Origin: Rhodospirillaceae bacterium
GTDB lineage: Bacteria; Pseudomonadota; Alphaproteobacteria; GCA-2731375
Direction: 5' to 3'
Length of the DNA: 64,000 bases
Assembly (NCBI GenBank): GCA_018667855.1
Contig: JABIRL010000145.1
Location: 1 to 64,000, forward strand
Shown: one piece after another, positions 1 to 9,659 of the stretch
How the letters are laid out: each line of letters starts with the position of its first letter
Position numbering within the stretch: position 1 is the first letter of the stretch
Made by a program: the position numbers and the translations under genes
The notes under the pieces: generated by a model
What the model was told of the DNA's origin: nothing
What the model saw: only the letters and a program-made list of their open reading frames with translations
Database searches by the model: none

Positions 1-889
1 CCATGAAGCCCAGGACAAAATTCAGAAAAATCGCCGCGAACACGATCAACATGATCATGGCGGTGGTGCGCATGGTGCCTTCGAAGCAGTCCCGCAGCAT
101 GGAAATGTTTAGTGTCCTGAACGATGCGGCGATGATCAAGGCTACGACGACACCAATGGATGCCGCCTCCGTCGGCGTGGCGACGCCGCCGTAAATCGAT
201 CCGACCACGGCCATGAACAGCACAATGGGCGGCAGCAGATGGGGCAGGGTCCTGAAGCGGTCGCCCCAATTGGTTTCGATCTTGGAGCCGCCCCACGACG
301 GCCGCCATAAACAGGCGAAGATGATCGTCAACATAAACAGCCCGGACAAAATGACACCCGGCACAATACCGGCAAGATAGAGCTCCGGTACGGAAGTGTC
401 GGTCAACAGCCCGTAAATGATCAAATTGATGGACGGCGGCACCAGAATACCCAGGGTGCCGCCCGCGGCCAGCGAGCCGAGAAACAGCCGCTCGTTATAG
501 CTCCTGGCCTCAATCTCCGGATAGGCCACGGTGCCAACTGTCGCCGCCGTCGCCACGGAGGACCCCGACGAGGCGGCAAATATCGTGCAGGAGCCGATAT
601 TGGCGTGCATCAAACCGCCGGGCAGCCATGACAACCACTGGATGACGGCACCGTACATGCGCCGGGCGATACCGGCGCGCAGCATAATCTCACCCAGTAG
701 AATGAACATGGGAACGGCGACAAGAATAAAATTCTTGCTGTTTTCCCAATAAATTTCCGCCAGGGCGGCGGTCAATCGCCCATCCATGGCGACTTCATCC
801 AAAACGAAACTGAGAATACCAAGCACCGCGGCGACGGGCACGGCGGATAGTATCAATACAAGCAGTCCTACGACGATTCCCGTAACCAT
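1..889 (-). CDS. TRAP transporter large permease (DctM family), 3' end truncated by window edge
   Basis: Reverse-strand reading from ATG at 889: MVTGIVVGLLVLILSAVPVAAVLGILSFVLDE...GGLMHANIGSCTIFAASSGSSVATAATVGTVAYPEI...GGTLGILVPPSINLIIYG, typical DctM; runs off the window start. Confidence 0.93.
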   Translation of the reverse strand, partial: MVTGIVVGLLVLILSAVPVAAVLGILSFVLDEVAMDGRLTAALAEIYWENSKNFILVAVPMFILLGEIMLRAGIARRMYGAVIQWLSWLPGGLMHANIGSCTIFAASSGSSVATAATVGTVAYPEIEARSYNERLFLGSLAAGGTLGILVPPSINLIIYGLLTDTSVPELYLAGIVPGVILSGLFMLTIIFACLWRPSWGGSKIETNWGDRFRTLPHLLPPIVLFMAVVGSIYGGVATPTEAASIGVVVALIIAASFRTLNISMLRDCFEGTMRTTAMIMLIVFAAIFLNFVLGFM

Positions 890-893
890 TGTC

Positions 894-1505
894 TTACTTC
901 GTCCCCTCTGCGCCGTCGCCAGTTGCCAGGACGACATCCTGACCGTGAGTTTCCTCCTGCATCACTTCGGCGATGGAAGGGACGCCAACCAGACGGGCGA
1001 CAAGTGCCCAATTGCCTTGCAACAGGCTGATAGTGGCGTAAAACGTCATGAATATCAGGGTCAGGAAAAACATGGCCAATCCCGCAAACCAGAATAACTG
1101 CGGGATCCACTGTGGTGTGCCGAGGGTGGTGATCGATACGGAATTGTTTTGATAGGAATCCACGAAGGCCAAACCGGCGTAATAGGTCATGTACGACATG
1201 TAATACAAAAACAGGATGCAGCCCACGACATCGAGCACGGCGGTCAGCTGTTTCGGAAACCTGCTATACAGCGCATCAATCCGCACATTGGAGCGATGCA
1301 GCAAACAGTATGAATAGGCCCAGGTGGTGGTGGCCGAAAATACATAACCCGTGTACTCATCCGAACCACTCATGGTCATACCGAGGAATTTTCGGAACAT
1401 CACGTCAACCGCGACCATCATGGCAGCCGCCATTAACGTTGCACCGCCCACCCAGACGGCCACGCGGGAGAGGTGCTCCAGGCGTTTGTGGATTTTGGCA
1501 AGCAT
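894..1505 (-). CDS. TRAP transporter small permease (DctQ family)
   Basis: 203 aa, 4 TM pattern, adjacent to dctM and dctP. Confidence 0.88.
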   Translation of the reverse strand: MLAKIHKRLEHLSRVAVWVGGATLMAAAMMVAVDVMFRKFLGMTMSGSDEYTGYVFSATTTWAYSYCLLHRSNVRIDALYSRFPKQLTAVLDVVGCILFLYYMSYMTYYAGLAFVDSYQNNSVSITTLGTPQWIPQLFWFAGLAMFFLTLIFMTFYATISLLQGNWALVARLVGVPSIAEVMQEETHGQDVVLATGDGAEGTK

Positions 1506-1644
1506 GAAATTCTTCCTTGGCTCGGACGCGGTAAATCGTGGGGCTCAATCGTGCGGCTTAAGTGCAATGGCGGTCCGAGGGTTACGAAACTGGCGCCGCG
1601 CTATTGCAAACGCGGCGCCATTTCGTGTGTCAGATTGGCGGTGA

Positions 1645-2727
1645 CTACATGGAAGCCTTGACACCGGCCAATTTGCCGATGGTCGCATTCCACTCGTCAA
1701 CGCATTTCTGCGTGCCACAGCGTTTCGCCCAACGCTTCAGCACAAAGTTCTCCACGACTGACTTCAGAATTTTCTTGTCGGCCGCGGTCGGCTCGATCGG
1801 GATCATGCCGCCGGTCGGTCCGTCACAAGGACCGGAAGCATTGCAATCCATGCCCTTTTGATCGTTGGTAGCGGTTGCCACCCACATGGCTTCTTCCAGT
1901 TTCGCCAATTCCTTGTTGAACAGGCCTTGGGTGTCGCCATCCAGGCTGTTCCAAAGTTTCAGGTTCATGGCCAGGAAAGACGAGGCATAGCCGAGGCGAA
2001 TGCGGATATTGTGGGTTACCACTTGATACCATTTGGCATTGTATGCCGGCAGGGTGCCCGTCAGGCCGCAGTCAGCCACGCCTTTTTGCAGCGCCGGAAC
2101 CACTTCCGAGAAAGCAATGGTCACAGCCGTACCGCCAACACCTTCGATGAAGTCACCCAAGGTCTTGGAATAGGTGCGGATTTTCTTGCCCTTCAGCTGA
2201 TCCAGGCCGAATTTGGTGATGCTCTTGTCGCCAAGATTGCACCAAAGCTGCTGGCTGGGCCAGGCATAGATCATCAGCAATTTCGCGGCATACTTATCTT
2301 CGAACTCACGCGCCAGAATGGAGCGATAGGCTTCATTCGCTTTGCGATAGGTCGGTAGATCCTGAATGACGCCGGACAGATCCGCGCCTTCAATGGCGGG
2401 GCTGTCCTGGGACACATAAGTTGTTACGCCATGCACGGCGTCATAAACGCCAAGCTTCAACAGACGCATGACTTCGTAGCCGGACAAACCTAATTCGGTC
2501 AGTGGCTTTGCATTCGCGGTCAGGACGCCGCCCGAGACCTTGGGCAGAACATCTTTCCAGAACGGGCCTTCCCGCTCTTTCCAGTGGTCAAGGAAACCCC
2601 AAGTGCCAACAACCTTAAACTCACGCTTCTTCATCTCCGCCGATGCCGGCGCGGCGGCCAGACCCAGGACCATGGCCCCGGCAATCGCCCCCGCAACGGC
2701 GGTCTTTATCACTTTAAATTTTTTCAT
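1645..2727 (-). CDS. TRAP transporter substrate-binding protein (DctP family)
   Basis: Signal peptide (MKKFKVIKTAVAGAIAGAMVLGLAAAPASA) and DctP-like fold sequence next to dctQM. Confidence 0.9.
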   Translation of the reverse strand: MKKFKVIKTAVAGAIAGAMVLGLAAAPASAEMKKREFKVVGTWGFLDHWKEREGPFWKDVLPKVSGGVLTANAKPLTELGLSGYEVMRLLKLGVYDAVHGVTTYVSQDSPAIEGADLSGVIQDLPTYRKANEAYRSILAREFEDKYAAKLLMIYAWPSQQLWCNLGDKSITKFGLDQLKGKKIRTYSKTLGDFIEGVGGTAVTIAFSEVVPALQKGVADCGLTGTLPAYNAKWYQVVTHNIRIRLGYASSFLAMNLKLWNSLDGDTQGLFNKELAKLEEAMWVATATNDQKGMDCNASGPCDGPTGGMIPIEPTAADKKILKSVVENFVLKRWAKRCGTQKCVDEWNATIGKLAGVKASM

Positions 2728-2883
2728 GATGACCTCCCATGTCTTTATGATGTGGTCTAAGGGTAGTCGACGGCGACGGGCGAGGCAACTGCCGCTATCC
2801 TTGGCGGTTCAATTTATCGTGCGGCTGTGCGGTAATGATGCTGTCAAAACAAATGTTTGAATATGGTGTGGTGGAGTAAGTTC

Positions 2884-3672
2884 ATGGCGAAAAACAATTA
2901 CGACGTTGGCGAAAAAGTGGCGCTTGTTACCGGCGGTGCATCGGGAATTGGCGCGGAAACGGCGCGGTTGCTGGCCGCCAATGGCGCCGCGGTCGCGGTC
3001 GCCGATATCAACGGCGAGGGCGGTGCGGAAACGGTCGCGGCGATTGAGGCGGCGGGCGGGCAGGCGGTCTACATCTCCCTGGATGTAACATCGGAAGCGT
3101 CATGGACGGCGGCGGTGGCCTCGGTCGTGGAACGATTTGGCGGCCTGCATATCGTGGTCAATGGCGCCGGCATCGAGGTCATGGCAAAGATTGCCGATAC
3201 CAGCCTGGAAGTTTTTCATCGGGTCATGGCGGTGAATGTGGACGGCGTGTTTCTGGGTATCAAGCATGCCATGCCGGCGATGCGGGACGCGGGCGGCGGT
3301 TCGATCATCAATATATCCTCCATTGCCGGTATTCGCGGTTATAACCGTCAAATCGCTTATGTCGCCTCGAAAGGCGCCGTGCGTTTGATGACCAAGGCGG
3401 CGGCGGCGGAGGCGGCCTTTTACGGTTTCAACGTACGGGTCAATTCGGTTCATCCCGGCGCCATCGACACCCCCATGGTCCGGGGCATGATGGCGCACCA
3501 CGATGAAGCGGGACAACAGGCGGGGATGGAGAAAATGCGCCAGATGCACCCCATCGGGCGCATGGGCCAGCCAATCGATATCGCCAACGCAATCCTGTTT
3601 CTGGCCTCGGACGCCTCCAGCTTCATGACGGGGTCGGAGGTCGTGGTTGACGGCGGCATCACAGCCACCTGA
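2884..3672 (+). CDS. SDR family oxidoreductase
   Basis: TGGASGIG cofactor motif, NGAG, YVASK active site; start chosen at MAKNNYD (ORF opens at 2857). Confidence 0.93.
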   Translation: MAKNNYDVGEKVALVTGGASGIGAETARLLAANGAAVAVADINGEGGAETVAAIEAAGGQAVYISLDVTSEASWTAAVASVVERFGGLHIVVNGAGIEVMAKIADTSLEVFHRVMAVNVDGVFLGIKHAMPAMRDAGGGSIINISSIAGIRGYNRQIAYVASKGAVRLMTKAAAAEAAFYGFNVRVNSVHPGAIDTPMVRGMMAHHDEAGQQAGMEKMRQMHPIGRMGQPIDIANAILFLASDASSFMTGSEVVVDGGITAT

Positions 3673-3686
3673 TGGATCGCGGGAAA

Positions 3687-4688
3687 CTAGTCCTGTTGAA
3701 AATATTCAGTGTAGGCGAATAATCCCGGCATGCCGCCGGTGTGGAGGAACACAACGGTCTGATCCTTGTCAAAGCGGCCCTGGCTGATCAAATCGATCAA
3801 TCCCGCCATGGCCTTGCCGGTATAAACGGGATCCAGGATCAGCCCGTCCATGCGCGCGGCCAAGCGCACCGCCGCCCGCATCTGTTCCGTCGGCAGGCCA
3901 TAGGCTTCGCCAGCATATCCTTCGATAATTTGCAATGCGTTCCTGTCCAAGGCCTCGTCCCCACCCAGATGGTGCAGCGTCGCCTGAGTGATGCTGCGTA
4001 CTTTTTTCTTCAGATCCGCCGCATTCGCCGTGATGTCGATGCCCAGGACCTGGGTTGAGCTTCCCGAAAGCTGCATGCCGGCGACAAGGCCGGCCTGGGT
4101 GCCGCCGCTGCCCGAGGCGTGAACCAGATAGTCGACCTTTTCGCCCAATTCCGCTGCCTGGTCCGCCAGTTCCATGGCGCAGGCAACGTAGCCCAACGCG
4201 CCAACGGCGTTGGAGCCGCCACTGGGAATGACATAAACCGCTTTGCCCTGGGAATTGAGAACCCGGGCCAAACGCCCCATGGCCTTGTCCCGGTCCGTGC
4301 CCGGCGGCAATAGATGCACTTGGGCGCCCAGCAGATGATCCAGCAGAACATTGCCGGAAACATCGTAGGCAGGGTCATTCCAGGTAACCGCCGGGGCCAA
4401 CACCAGATGGCAGGACAGCCCGGCCCGGGCGGCGGCGGCGGCGGTCTGGCGTACATGGTTCGATTGCACGCCGCCGGTTGTCAGAAGTGTATCCGCGCCC
4501 TGGGCCAAGGCTTCGGCAATCAGGAATTCCAGCTTACGGGTTTTGTTCCCGCCTAAGGCAAGGCCGGTGCAGTCGTCCCGCTTCACCAAAATGCGCGGCC
4601 CGCCCAGATGCACGGCAAGACGCGCCATGGGTTCCAGCGGCGTGGGTAAATGGGCAATGCTTTGGCGGGGGAATTCGGATAATTCCAT
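3687..4688 (-). CDS. D-cysteine desulfhydrase / ACC deaminase family PLP enzyme
   Basis: LVKRDDCTGLALGGNKTRKLEFLIAEAL...GGVQSNHVRQTAAAAA motifs. Confidence 0.88.
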   Translation of the reverse strand: MELSEFPRQSIAHLPTPLEPMARLAVHLGGPRILVKRDDCTGLALGGNKTRKLEFLIAEALAQGADTLLTTGGVQSNHVRQTAAAAARAGLSCHLVLAPAVTWNDPAYDVSGNVLLDHLLGAQVHLLPPGTDRDKAMGRLARVLNSQGKAVYVIPSGGSNAVGALGYVACAMELADQAAELGEKVDYLVHASGSGGTQAGLVAGMQLSGSSTQVLGIDITANAADLKKKVRSITQATLHHLGGDEALDRNALQIIEGYAGEAYGLPTEQMRAAVRLAARMDGLILDPVYTGKAMAGLIDLISQGRFDKDQTVVFLHTGGMPGLFAYTEYFQQD

Positions 4689-4697
4689 ATTGGGGGC

Positions 4698-5135
4698 TCA
4701 CTCAAACAAGCTTGACGATAATTTAAATTCACTCGATACCATCAATAAATGAGACGCGCATTGCTTGCAATCACTACTGCCAAATCCTGCAACCGGCACA
4801 AATGTTCCCGCTGTCGCGGAAATCCGTTCGCGCAGATCACATTCGGAACGGTCGGTACGCCAATCGAGGTCCAGAATCTCACCGGCCAGGGTGAGGTGGT
4901 CGATGTGCCAATGAATGGATTTGTCCCGGTTCAGATGCCGGCCGACCCGCGCCGCAAGACCACCCGGTCCGCGGGCGCTGCCGCAATAGACATACCGCCC
5001 GGGCTCCAATGTTGGTTGTCCCAAGCGTACAACAGGCAATTCCAGCGGCCGGGGTAGATCGATCAACAGGACGTATGCGCCGGGATGCTTGGGCAGATCG
5101 AAGCCACGCGCCACTATATTATTTCGCCTTGTCAC
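4698..5135 (-). CDS. GIY-YIG / DUF123-type protein
   Basis: GAYVLLIDLPRP...LEPGRYVYCGSARGPGGLAARVGRHLNRDKSIHWHIDHLT pattern of DUF123 proteins. Confidence 0.8.
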   Translation of the reverse strand: MTRRNNIVARGFDLPKHPGAYVLLIDLPRPLELPVVRLGQPTLEPGRYVYCGSARGPGGLAARVGRHLNRDKSIHWHIDHLTLAGEILDLDWRTDRSECDLRERISATAGTFVPVAGFGSSDCKQCASHLLMVSSEFKLSSSLFE

Positions 5136-5391
5136 CCGTTTTGCGGATGGTCACGGTAGAGCCGGCGATGACAAAGGCCACAGTGCCGTTCGAGGCCTCA
5201 TAAGTCCAGGTTTCCAACGGGCCGAGCTTGGAAATATCATCCGGTTTGCCCAAGACATTTGTCAGGCTTGCCTTGTCCGTAACATTTTCTGTCTTGGCCA
5301 GAATCTCTTCTTTGCTGTCTTCGAAACAGCCGGTCAGCAGAGGCAGGGCAATGACAAAAGTAGCCAAATGTTTCCAGGAACGCGTTTTCAT
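5119..5391 (-). CDS. Small predicted lipoprotein, function unknown
   Basis: From internal Met: MKTRSWKHLATFVIALPLLTGCFEDSKEE, lipobox LLTGC; about 90 aa. Confidence 0.6.
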   Translation of the reverse strand: MKTRSWKHLATFVIALPLLTGCFEDSKEEILAKTENVTDKASLTNVLGKPDDISKLGPLETWTYEASNGTVAFVIAGSTVTIRKTGDKAK

Positions 5392-5441
5392 ATCAAAATC
5401 GTCCTCTTTCATTTTTTCCGCGGCGCCGCAGTCGCGGCCAT

Positions 5442-6323
5442 TCAGCCGTGATGCCAACGCGCGGCGTAGGCCTCGCCCGCCCGGTCGATATGGCAACAAT
5501 GGGGCGGGCCGAAATGCGCCGGCATCAAAAGGGCGCCGCGATCAACACAGAAATCCAGGACCCGGCGCCGGGACGTTCGGGCCTCGTCCGCCAGGATGCA
5601 AAACCGGCTGTTCCAATCCGGGTAATAGATCTGCAAGGGATGGTGCAGGATATCACCGGTAAAAATGGCGGCCTCCGAACCGGTCTCCATGGTCAGGGTG
5701 ATATGTCCCGGCGTGTGCCCCGGCGCCGGTTCCAGCAACAGGCCGTCAGCCAGAGCATGGGCGCCGTCGGTCATTTCCGCCCGGCCCTGTTCGACGATGG
5801 GCAGGACGGAATCCTCGAAACTATGGCGGTCCATGTCCTCGGCGTTGGCTTGGAAATGTTCGAACTCCGTGCGGGAGAAGACGTATTTGGCGTTGGGAAA
5901 GGTCGGGACCCAGCGGCCATCCCGCAACTGGGTGTTCCAACCCACGTGATCCACGTGCAGATGGGTGCACATGACCACGTCGATGTCATCCGGCCGGAAG
6001 CCAGCCTCGGCCAGGCGCTCCAGATAGGGGCTCTGGTTTTGGTGCCAGCGTTCGGCGGGCATGCGGTTCTTGTCATTGCCGATGCAGGTGTCGATCAGCA
6101 CGGTCAGGCCGCCCATCTGCAGTACCCAGGAATGCATGTTCAACAGCGCCGTCATTTTTTCCGGATTAACATAATGGGGCACCAGCCAATCCTTGTGCGC
6201 CTCGAATATGCTCTCGTCCCAATCGGGGAACAGGGTGGACAGACGGAAGGCCGGGCCGGCCATTTCCTCGACCCGGGTGACCCTGGCCCCACCGATATCC
6301 AAATGACTGATGTGATCGTTCAT
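5442..6323 (-). CDS. MBL-fold metallohydrolase
   Basis: THLHVDHVGW metal-binding motif, PGHTPGH, FTGDILHH; start chosen at MNDHISHLD overlapping the upstream stop. Confidence 0.88.
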   Translation of the reverse strand: MNDHISHLDIGGARVTRVEEMAGPAFRLSTLFPDWDESIFEAHKDWLVPHYVNPEKMTALLNMHSWVLQMGGLTVLIDTCIGNDKNRMPAERWHQNQSPYLERLAEAGFRPDDIDVVMCTHLHVDHVGWNTQLRDGRWVPTFPNAKYVFSRTEFEHFQANAEDMDRHSFEDSVLPIVEQGRAEMTDGAHALADGLLLEPAPGHTPGHITLTMETGSEAAIFTGDILHHPLQIYYPDWNSRFCILADEARTSRRRVLDFCVDRGALLMPAHFGPPHCCHIDRAGEAYAARWHHG

Positions 6324-7225
6324 GCCGCGGCCTCCGGTTTTTTCTTGATATAGGGTTGTAACAGACGGCAAACGCCGTCGGCGGTCAAAATGATGCGCTC
6401 TTCGTGATGCACTCTGGCCCGGATGAAGGCGAAGCCATCGTCCATATGGGTGACTTCCGTGGTGCCCTCGATCCAGGCGCCCAGCGGCCCGGCGGAGAGG
6501 TATTCCACATTCATGGCCACGGTCGTGGCGTGGCGTCGCGAAATTCCCGATGCGGCGCGGCCAATAATGTCATCGGCGAAGGTGAACAGGACACCGCCAT
6601 GGACGATACCGTTGGTATTGTCATGGATGGCCCTGGCGTGAAAGCCGTTGATAAAATCGCCATTGGCCTTGCGGCGGTAGTACACCGGACCGCACAGCCC
6701 AGGAAAGGCGCCCTGGTCCGGAAACGGCTGAAAGCCCGCCGGTGCCTCCGGCCTGTCATCATTGGGCGGTGGGGCGGCCGGTTCAGATCCGGCGTGCTGG
6801 CCCGGCTCGTACGGTGCGAACAATTTGTAGCAGGTATCGGCGGTCATCAGGGTGCGGTCGCCGGTGAACAGGCGGACCCGCAGAAACGCCATGGTGCGGG
6901 TGCTCCTGACAATTTCCACTTCACCTTCCACCAGGCAGTCCAGGGGGCCGGGGGCCAGGTATTCGACCTTGAATTTGACCGTCGCACACATCCGTTTGAG
7001 ATTAAACACAATGGCATGGCCGGTGATGTGGTCGGCGAAGCTGAACAGCGCGCCGCCGTGGGTGTCGCCATTGGGATTGGCATGCATGGCGGCGGTGTGG
7101 AAGGCATAACTGAAACCGCCGCCGGGTTTCGCGCGCACATAGAAAGGCCCAATGGCGTCGGCGAATAATCCGCTGTGACCGAAGGGTTCATATCCCGCCG
7201 GTATGTGGTGTTGCGCTATGTTCAT
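6320..7225 (-). CDS. PaaI-like thioesterase with two tandem hotdog domains
   Basis: Two copies of the hotdog signature: NPNGDTHGGALFSFADHITGHA and NTNGIVHGGVLFTFADDIIGRA. Confidence 0.85.
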   Translation of the reverse strand: MNIAQHHIPAGYEPFGHSGLFADAIGPFYVRAKPGGGFSYAFHTAAMHANPNGDTHGGALFSFADHITGHAIVFNLKRMCATVKFKVEYLAPGPLDCLVEGEVEIVRSTRTMAFLRVRLFTGDRTLMTADTCYKLFAPYEPGQHAGSEPAAPPPNDDRPEAPAGFQPFPDQGAFPGLCGPVYYRRKANGDFINGFHARAIHDNTNGIVHGGVLFTFADDIIGRAASGISRRHATTVAMNVEYLSAGPLGAWIEGTTEVTHMDDGFAFIRARVHHEERIILTADGVCRLLQPYIKKKPEAAA

Positions 7226-8019
7226 GAAAGATCCGTCAGGTTGTCCGCAGTGGTGCGAAGTCGTTGGGCCAATTCCCGGCGCAGGGCGTCGTCCAGTTGC
7301 GCCGCCAGGCCGACCGCCACGACAGCCCGGCTTGGCGTCCCCGCCGGCAGGCCAATGGGCGCGGCCAGAACAATGATGCCGCGAATATAGTTACCGTCAT
7401 CCATGGCGTAACCATCGCGCCGGGCGGCGGCGATCTCGTCCAGCCAGGTTTCAAACGCCGGCGGGTTCTGCCAGCGCAATTCCCCGAACCGGCGCGCCAG
7501 TTCCGCCCTGTCCCAATTATTTTGCGCCGCGATGCAGCGCCCGGTGGCCGATATGAGGGCGGGGAACTGGCTGCCGATATTGACGTGAATGCTGAGGTCC
7601 AGGCGCGAACGGGCCAGGGCGGCTACCACCATATGATCCTGGCTGTCCAGTTCGACCGCCACGGCGGTAACATCAAAGTCGGCGGCAATAGACTCTAAAT
7701 GCCCTTGGGCGGCCTGTACGAAGCCGCTGCGGCTTAACATATTGCGGGCAATGCCCAGAATGCCGACGCCCAGGCTGTAGCGTTTCGCATTGGGATCGAA
7801 TACCACCAGGCCTTCGTGAGCCAAGGTGCGCAGAATATGCAGCGCGGTGCTGGGGATCAGGTCCAGGTCGCGGGCAATGCGGTTGACCCCCATGGGCTCC
7901 TGGCTGCGTCCTAGATGGCGCAGGATTCCGGCCGCTCTGCTGACCGCCGTCACGGGCTTCGCCGGGCCCTTTTGCGCATCCTGTCGTGCCATATGTGTAT
8001 TATCAGCCATCATTTTCAT
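7222..8019 (-). CDS. IclR family transcriptional regulator
   Basis: N-terminal wHTH (AAGILRHLGRSQEPMGVNRIARDLDLIPSTALHILRTLAHEGLV) and IclR effector domain; start uncertain among 8019/8010/7992. Confidence 0.88.
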   Translation of the reverse strand: MKMMADNTHMARQDAQKGPAKPVTAVSRAAGILRHLGRSQEPMGVNRIARDLDLIPSTALHILRTLAHEGLVVFDPNAKRYSLGVGILGIARNMLSRSGFVQAAQGHLESIAADFDVTAVAVELDSQDHMVVAALARSRLDLSIHVNIGSQFPALISATGRCIAAQNNWDRAELARRFGELRWQNPPAFETWLDEIAAARRDGYAMDDGNYIRGIIVLAAPIGLPAGTPSRAVVAVGLAAQLDDALRRELAQRLRTTADNLTDLS

Positions 8020-8020
8020 G

Positions 8021-8062
8021 TATTGTCTATCGACAATATTATTGCGTATTGACAATATTGTC
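8021..8062. promoter_or_regulatory. Two palindromic sites with TTGTC/GACAA half-sites (candidate IclR operators)
   Basis: TATTGTC-TATC-GACAATA (8021-8038) and GACAATATTGTC (8051-8062) between divergent iclR-type and acyl-CoA ligase genes. Confidence 0.55.
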
Positions 8063-8108
8063 CAGTTCCATAATGTTCCGGATATTCGCTTCAATTCAGG
8101 TTGATCGC

Positions 8109-9656
8109 ATGCCCTTGTTAACCGAATACACCTCTTTCGCCGATGCGCAGACCCATTGTTCCAAGGAACGGCTTTGGGAACTGTTTGACGGCAGTCGCGA
8201 CAGTATCAATATCGCCCACGAATGTATTGACCGCCATCCCCGTGATCGCGTCGCGGTGCGTATCGCCTTGGCGGCGGGCGGTTCGGAGAGCATCACATTC
8301 GGTGAACTGTCCGATTGGGCGGGACGCTATGCCAACTATTTGCGGGCCCAGGGTATCGGCCCCGGTGAACGGGTGGCCTTGATGGTGGAGCCGTCCCTGC
8401 CGTTTTATGTGGCGCTGTACGGCGCCATGAAAGCGGGCTGTGTGGCGGTGCCGTTGTTTACCCTGTTCGGGCCAGACGGCCTGCGCCTGCGGGTCGGCGA
8501 CTGCCAACCGAAGCTGTTGCTGCTGGCGCCGGAAAAAGCCGACTTGGCGGCTGATGCGGGGTGCAATGTCGCCATCGCGGATGATGATTTCATGGCCATG
8601 TTGGAAAACCATGAAACCGCTTTTGAAACCACGACCACTGGCCGGGACATGGCTATGTTTCAATACACCTCCGGCACCACGCGGGAATTGCCCGATGCGG
8701 TCAAGCACCGCCATCAATCGGTGGTCACGGTGATGCTGGCGGCCTTGTACGGCACGGGTCAGCGCCCGGGCGATCGGTTCATGTGCCCCTCGTCCACGGC
8801 CTGGGGCCATGGCTTATGGCACGGCACTCTGGCGCCCCATGCCATGGGCATCACCACGGCCAGCTATGCGGGCAAATTTGATCCCGATCGCCTGATGGCG
8901 GCCCTGGAAGAGTTCGACATTACCAATCTTTCGGCGGCGGCGACGCACTATCGGATGATGAAAAACGCCGGCACCGCCGGGCGCTACAATTTCAACCTGG
9001 AAAAAGTCAGCTTTACCGGCGAACCGATGGACACGGATACGGCGGAATGGGCCAGGGAAACCTTCGGTCAGTATCCGGGTAGTTTTTACGGTACCACCGA
9101 AGTGGGCGTGCTGCTGGGCAGTTACCCCGGCGCAGACGACTTGCCGCCCATGCTTGGTTCCCTCGGCATGCCCATGCCGGGACAGGAGGTGGCGATCCTA
9201 AACCCGCAGGGCGAACATTGTGCGCCAGATGAAGTGGGCGAGATCATGGTGATGCGGCCCGATGGCTGGTTCCCCACCAAGGATCGCGGCCATGTGGATG
9301 GGGACGGTTATTTCTATCACGGCGGCCGGGCCGATGACGTTATCATCTCCGCCGGCTACACCATGAGCGCCATGGAGATCGAGGATACCTTGCTGAAGCA
9401 CGCTGATGTGCTGGAGGCCGCCGCCATCGGCGCTCCCGACGAGGTGCGCGGCCTGGTGGTCAAGGCGTTCATTGTTACCGACCGGCCCGGCGATGATGGC
9501 TTCATCAAGGAGCTGCAAACTTTCGTCCAGGACAATCTAAGCCGTCACGAATATCCCCGCATCGTTGAATTCACCAATGAATTGCCGAAGACACCGGCGG
9601 GTAAAGTCAACCGCAAGACACTGCGCGACCGGGAAGCCGCCGCGCGAGGAGAATAG
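8109..9656 (+). CDS. AMP-dependent acyl-CoA synthetase/ligase
   Basis: YTSGTTRELP, YGTTEVG, YFYHGGRADDVIISAGYTMSAMEIEDTL, KTPAGKVNRKTLR motifs; start at MPLLTEYTSF. Confidence 0.9.
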   Translation: MPLLTEYTSFADAQTHCSKERLWELFDGSRDSINIAHECIDRHPRDRVAVRIALAAGGSESITFGELSDWAGRYANYLRAQGIGPGERVALMVEPSLPFYVALYGAMKAGCVAVPLFTLFGPDGLRLRVGDCQPKLLLLAPEKADLAADAGCNVAIADDDFMAMLENHETAFETTTTGRDMAMFQYTSGTTRELPDAVKHRHQSVVTVMLAALYGTGQRPGDRFMCPSSTAWGHGLWHGTLAPHAMGITTASYAGKFDPDRLMAALEEFDITNLSAAATHYRMMKNAGTAGRYNFNLEKVSFTGEPMDTDTAEWARETFGQYPGSFYGTTEVGVLLGSYPGADDLPPMLGSLGMPMPGQEVAILNPQGEHCAPDEVGEIMVMRPDGWFPTKDRGHVDGDGYFYHGGRADDVIISAGYTMSAMEIEDTLLKHADVLEAAAIGAPDEVRGLVVKAFIVTDRPGDDGFIKELQTFVQDNLSRHEYPRIVEFTNELPKTPAGKVNRKTLRDREAAARGE

Positions 9657-9659
9657 AGC

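Noticed and set aside
5448-6353. 301-aa + strand ORF
   Set aside because: Antisense to the MBL-fold hydrolase with intact motifs
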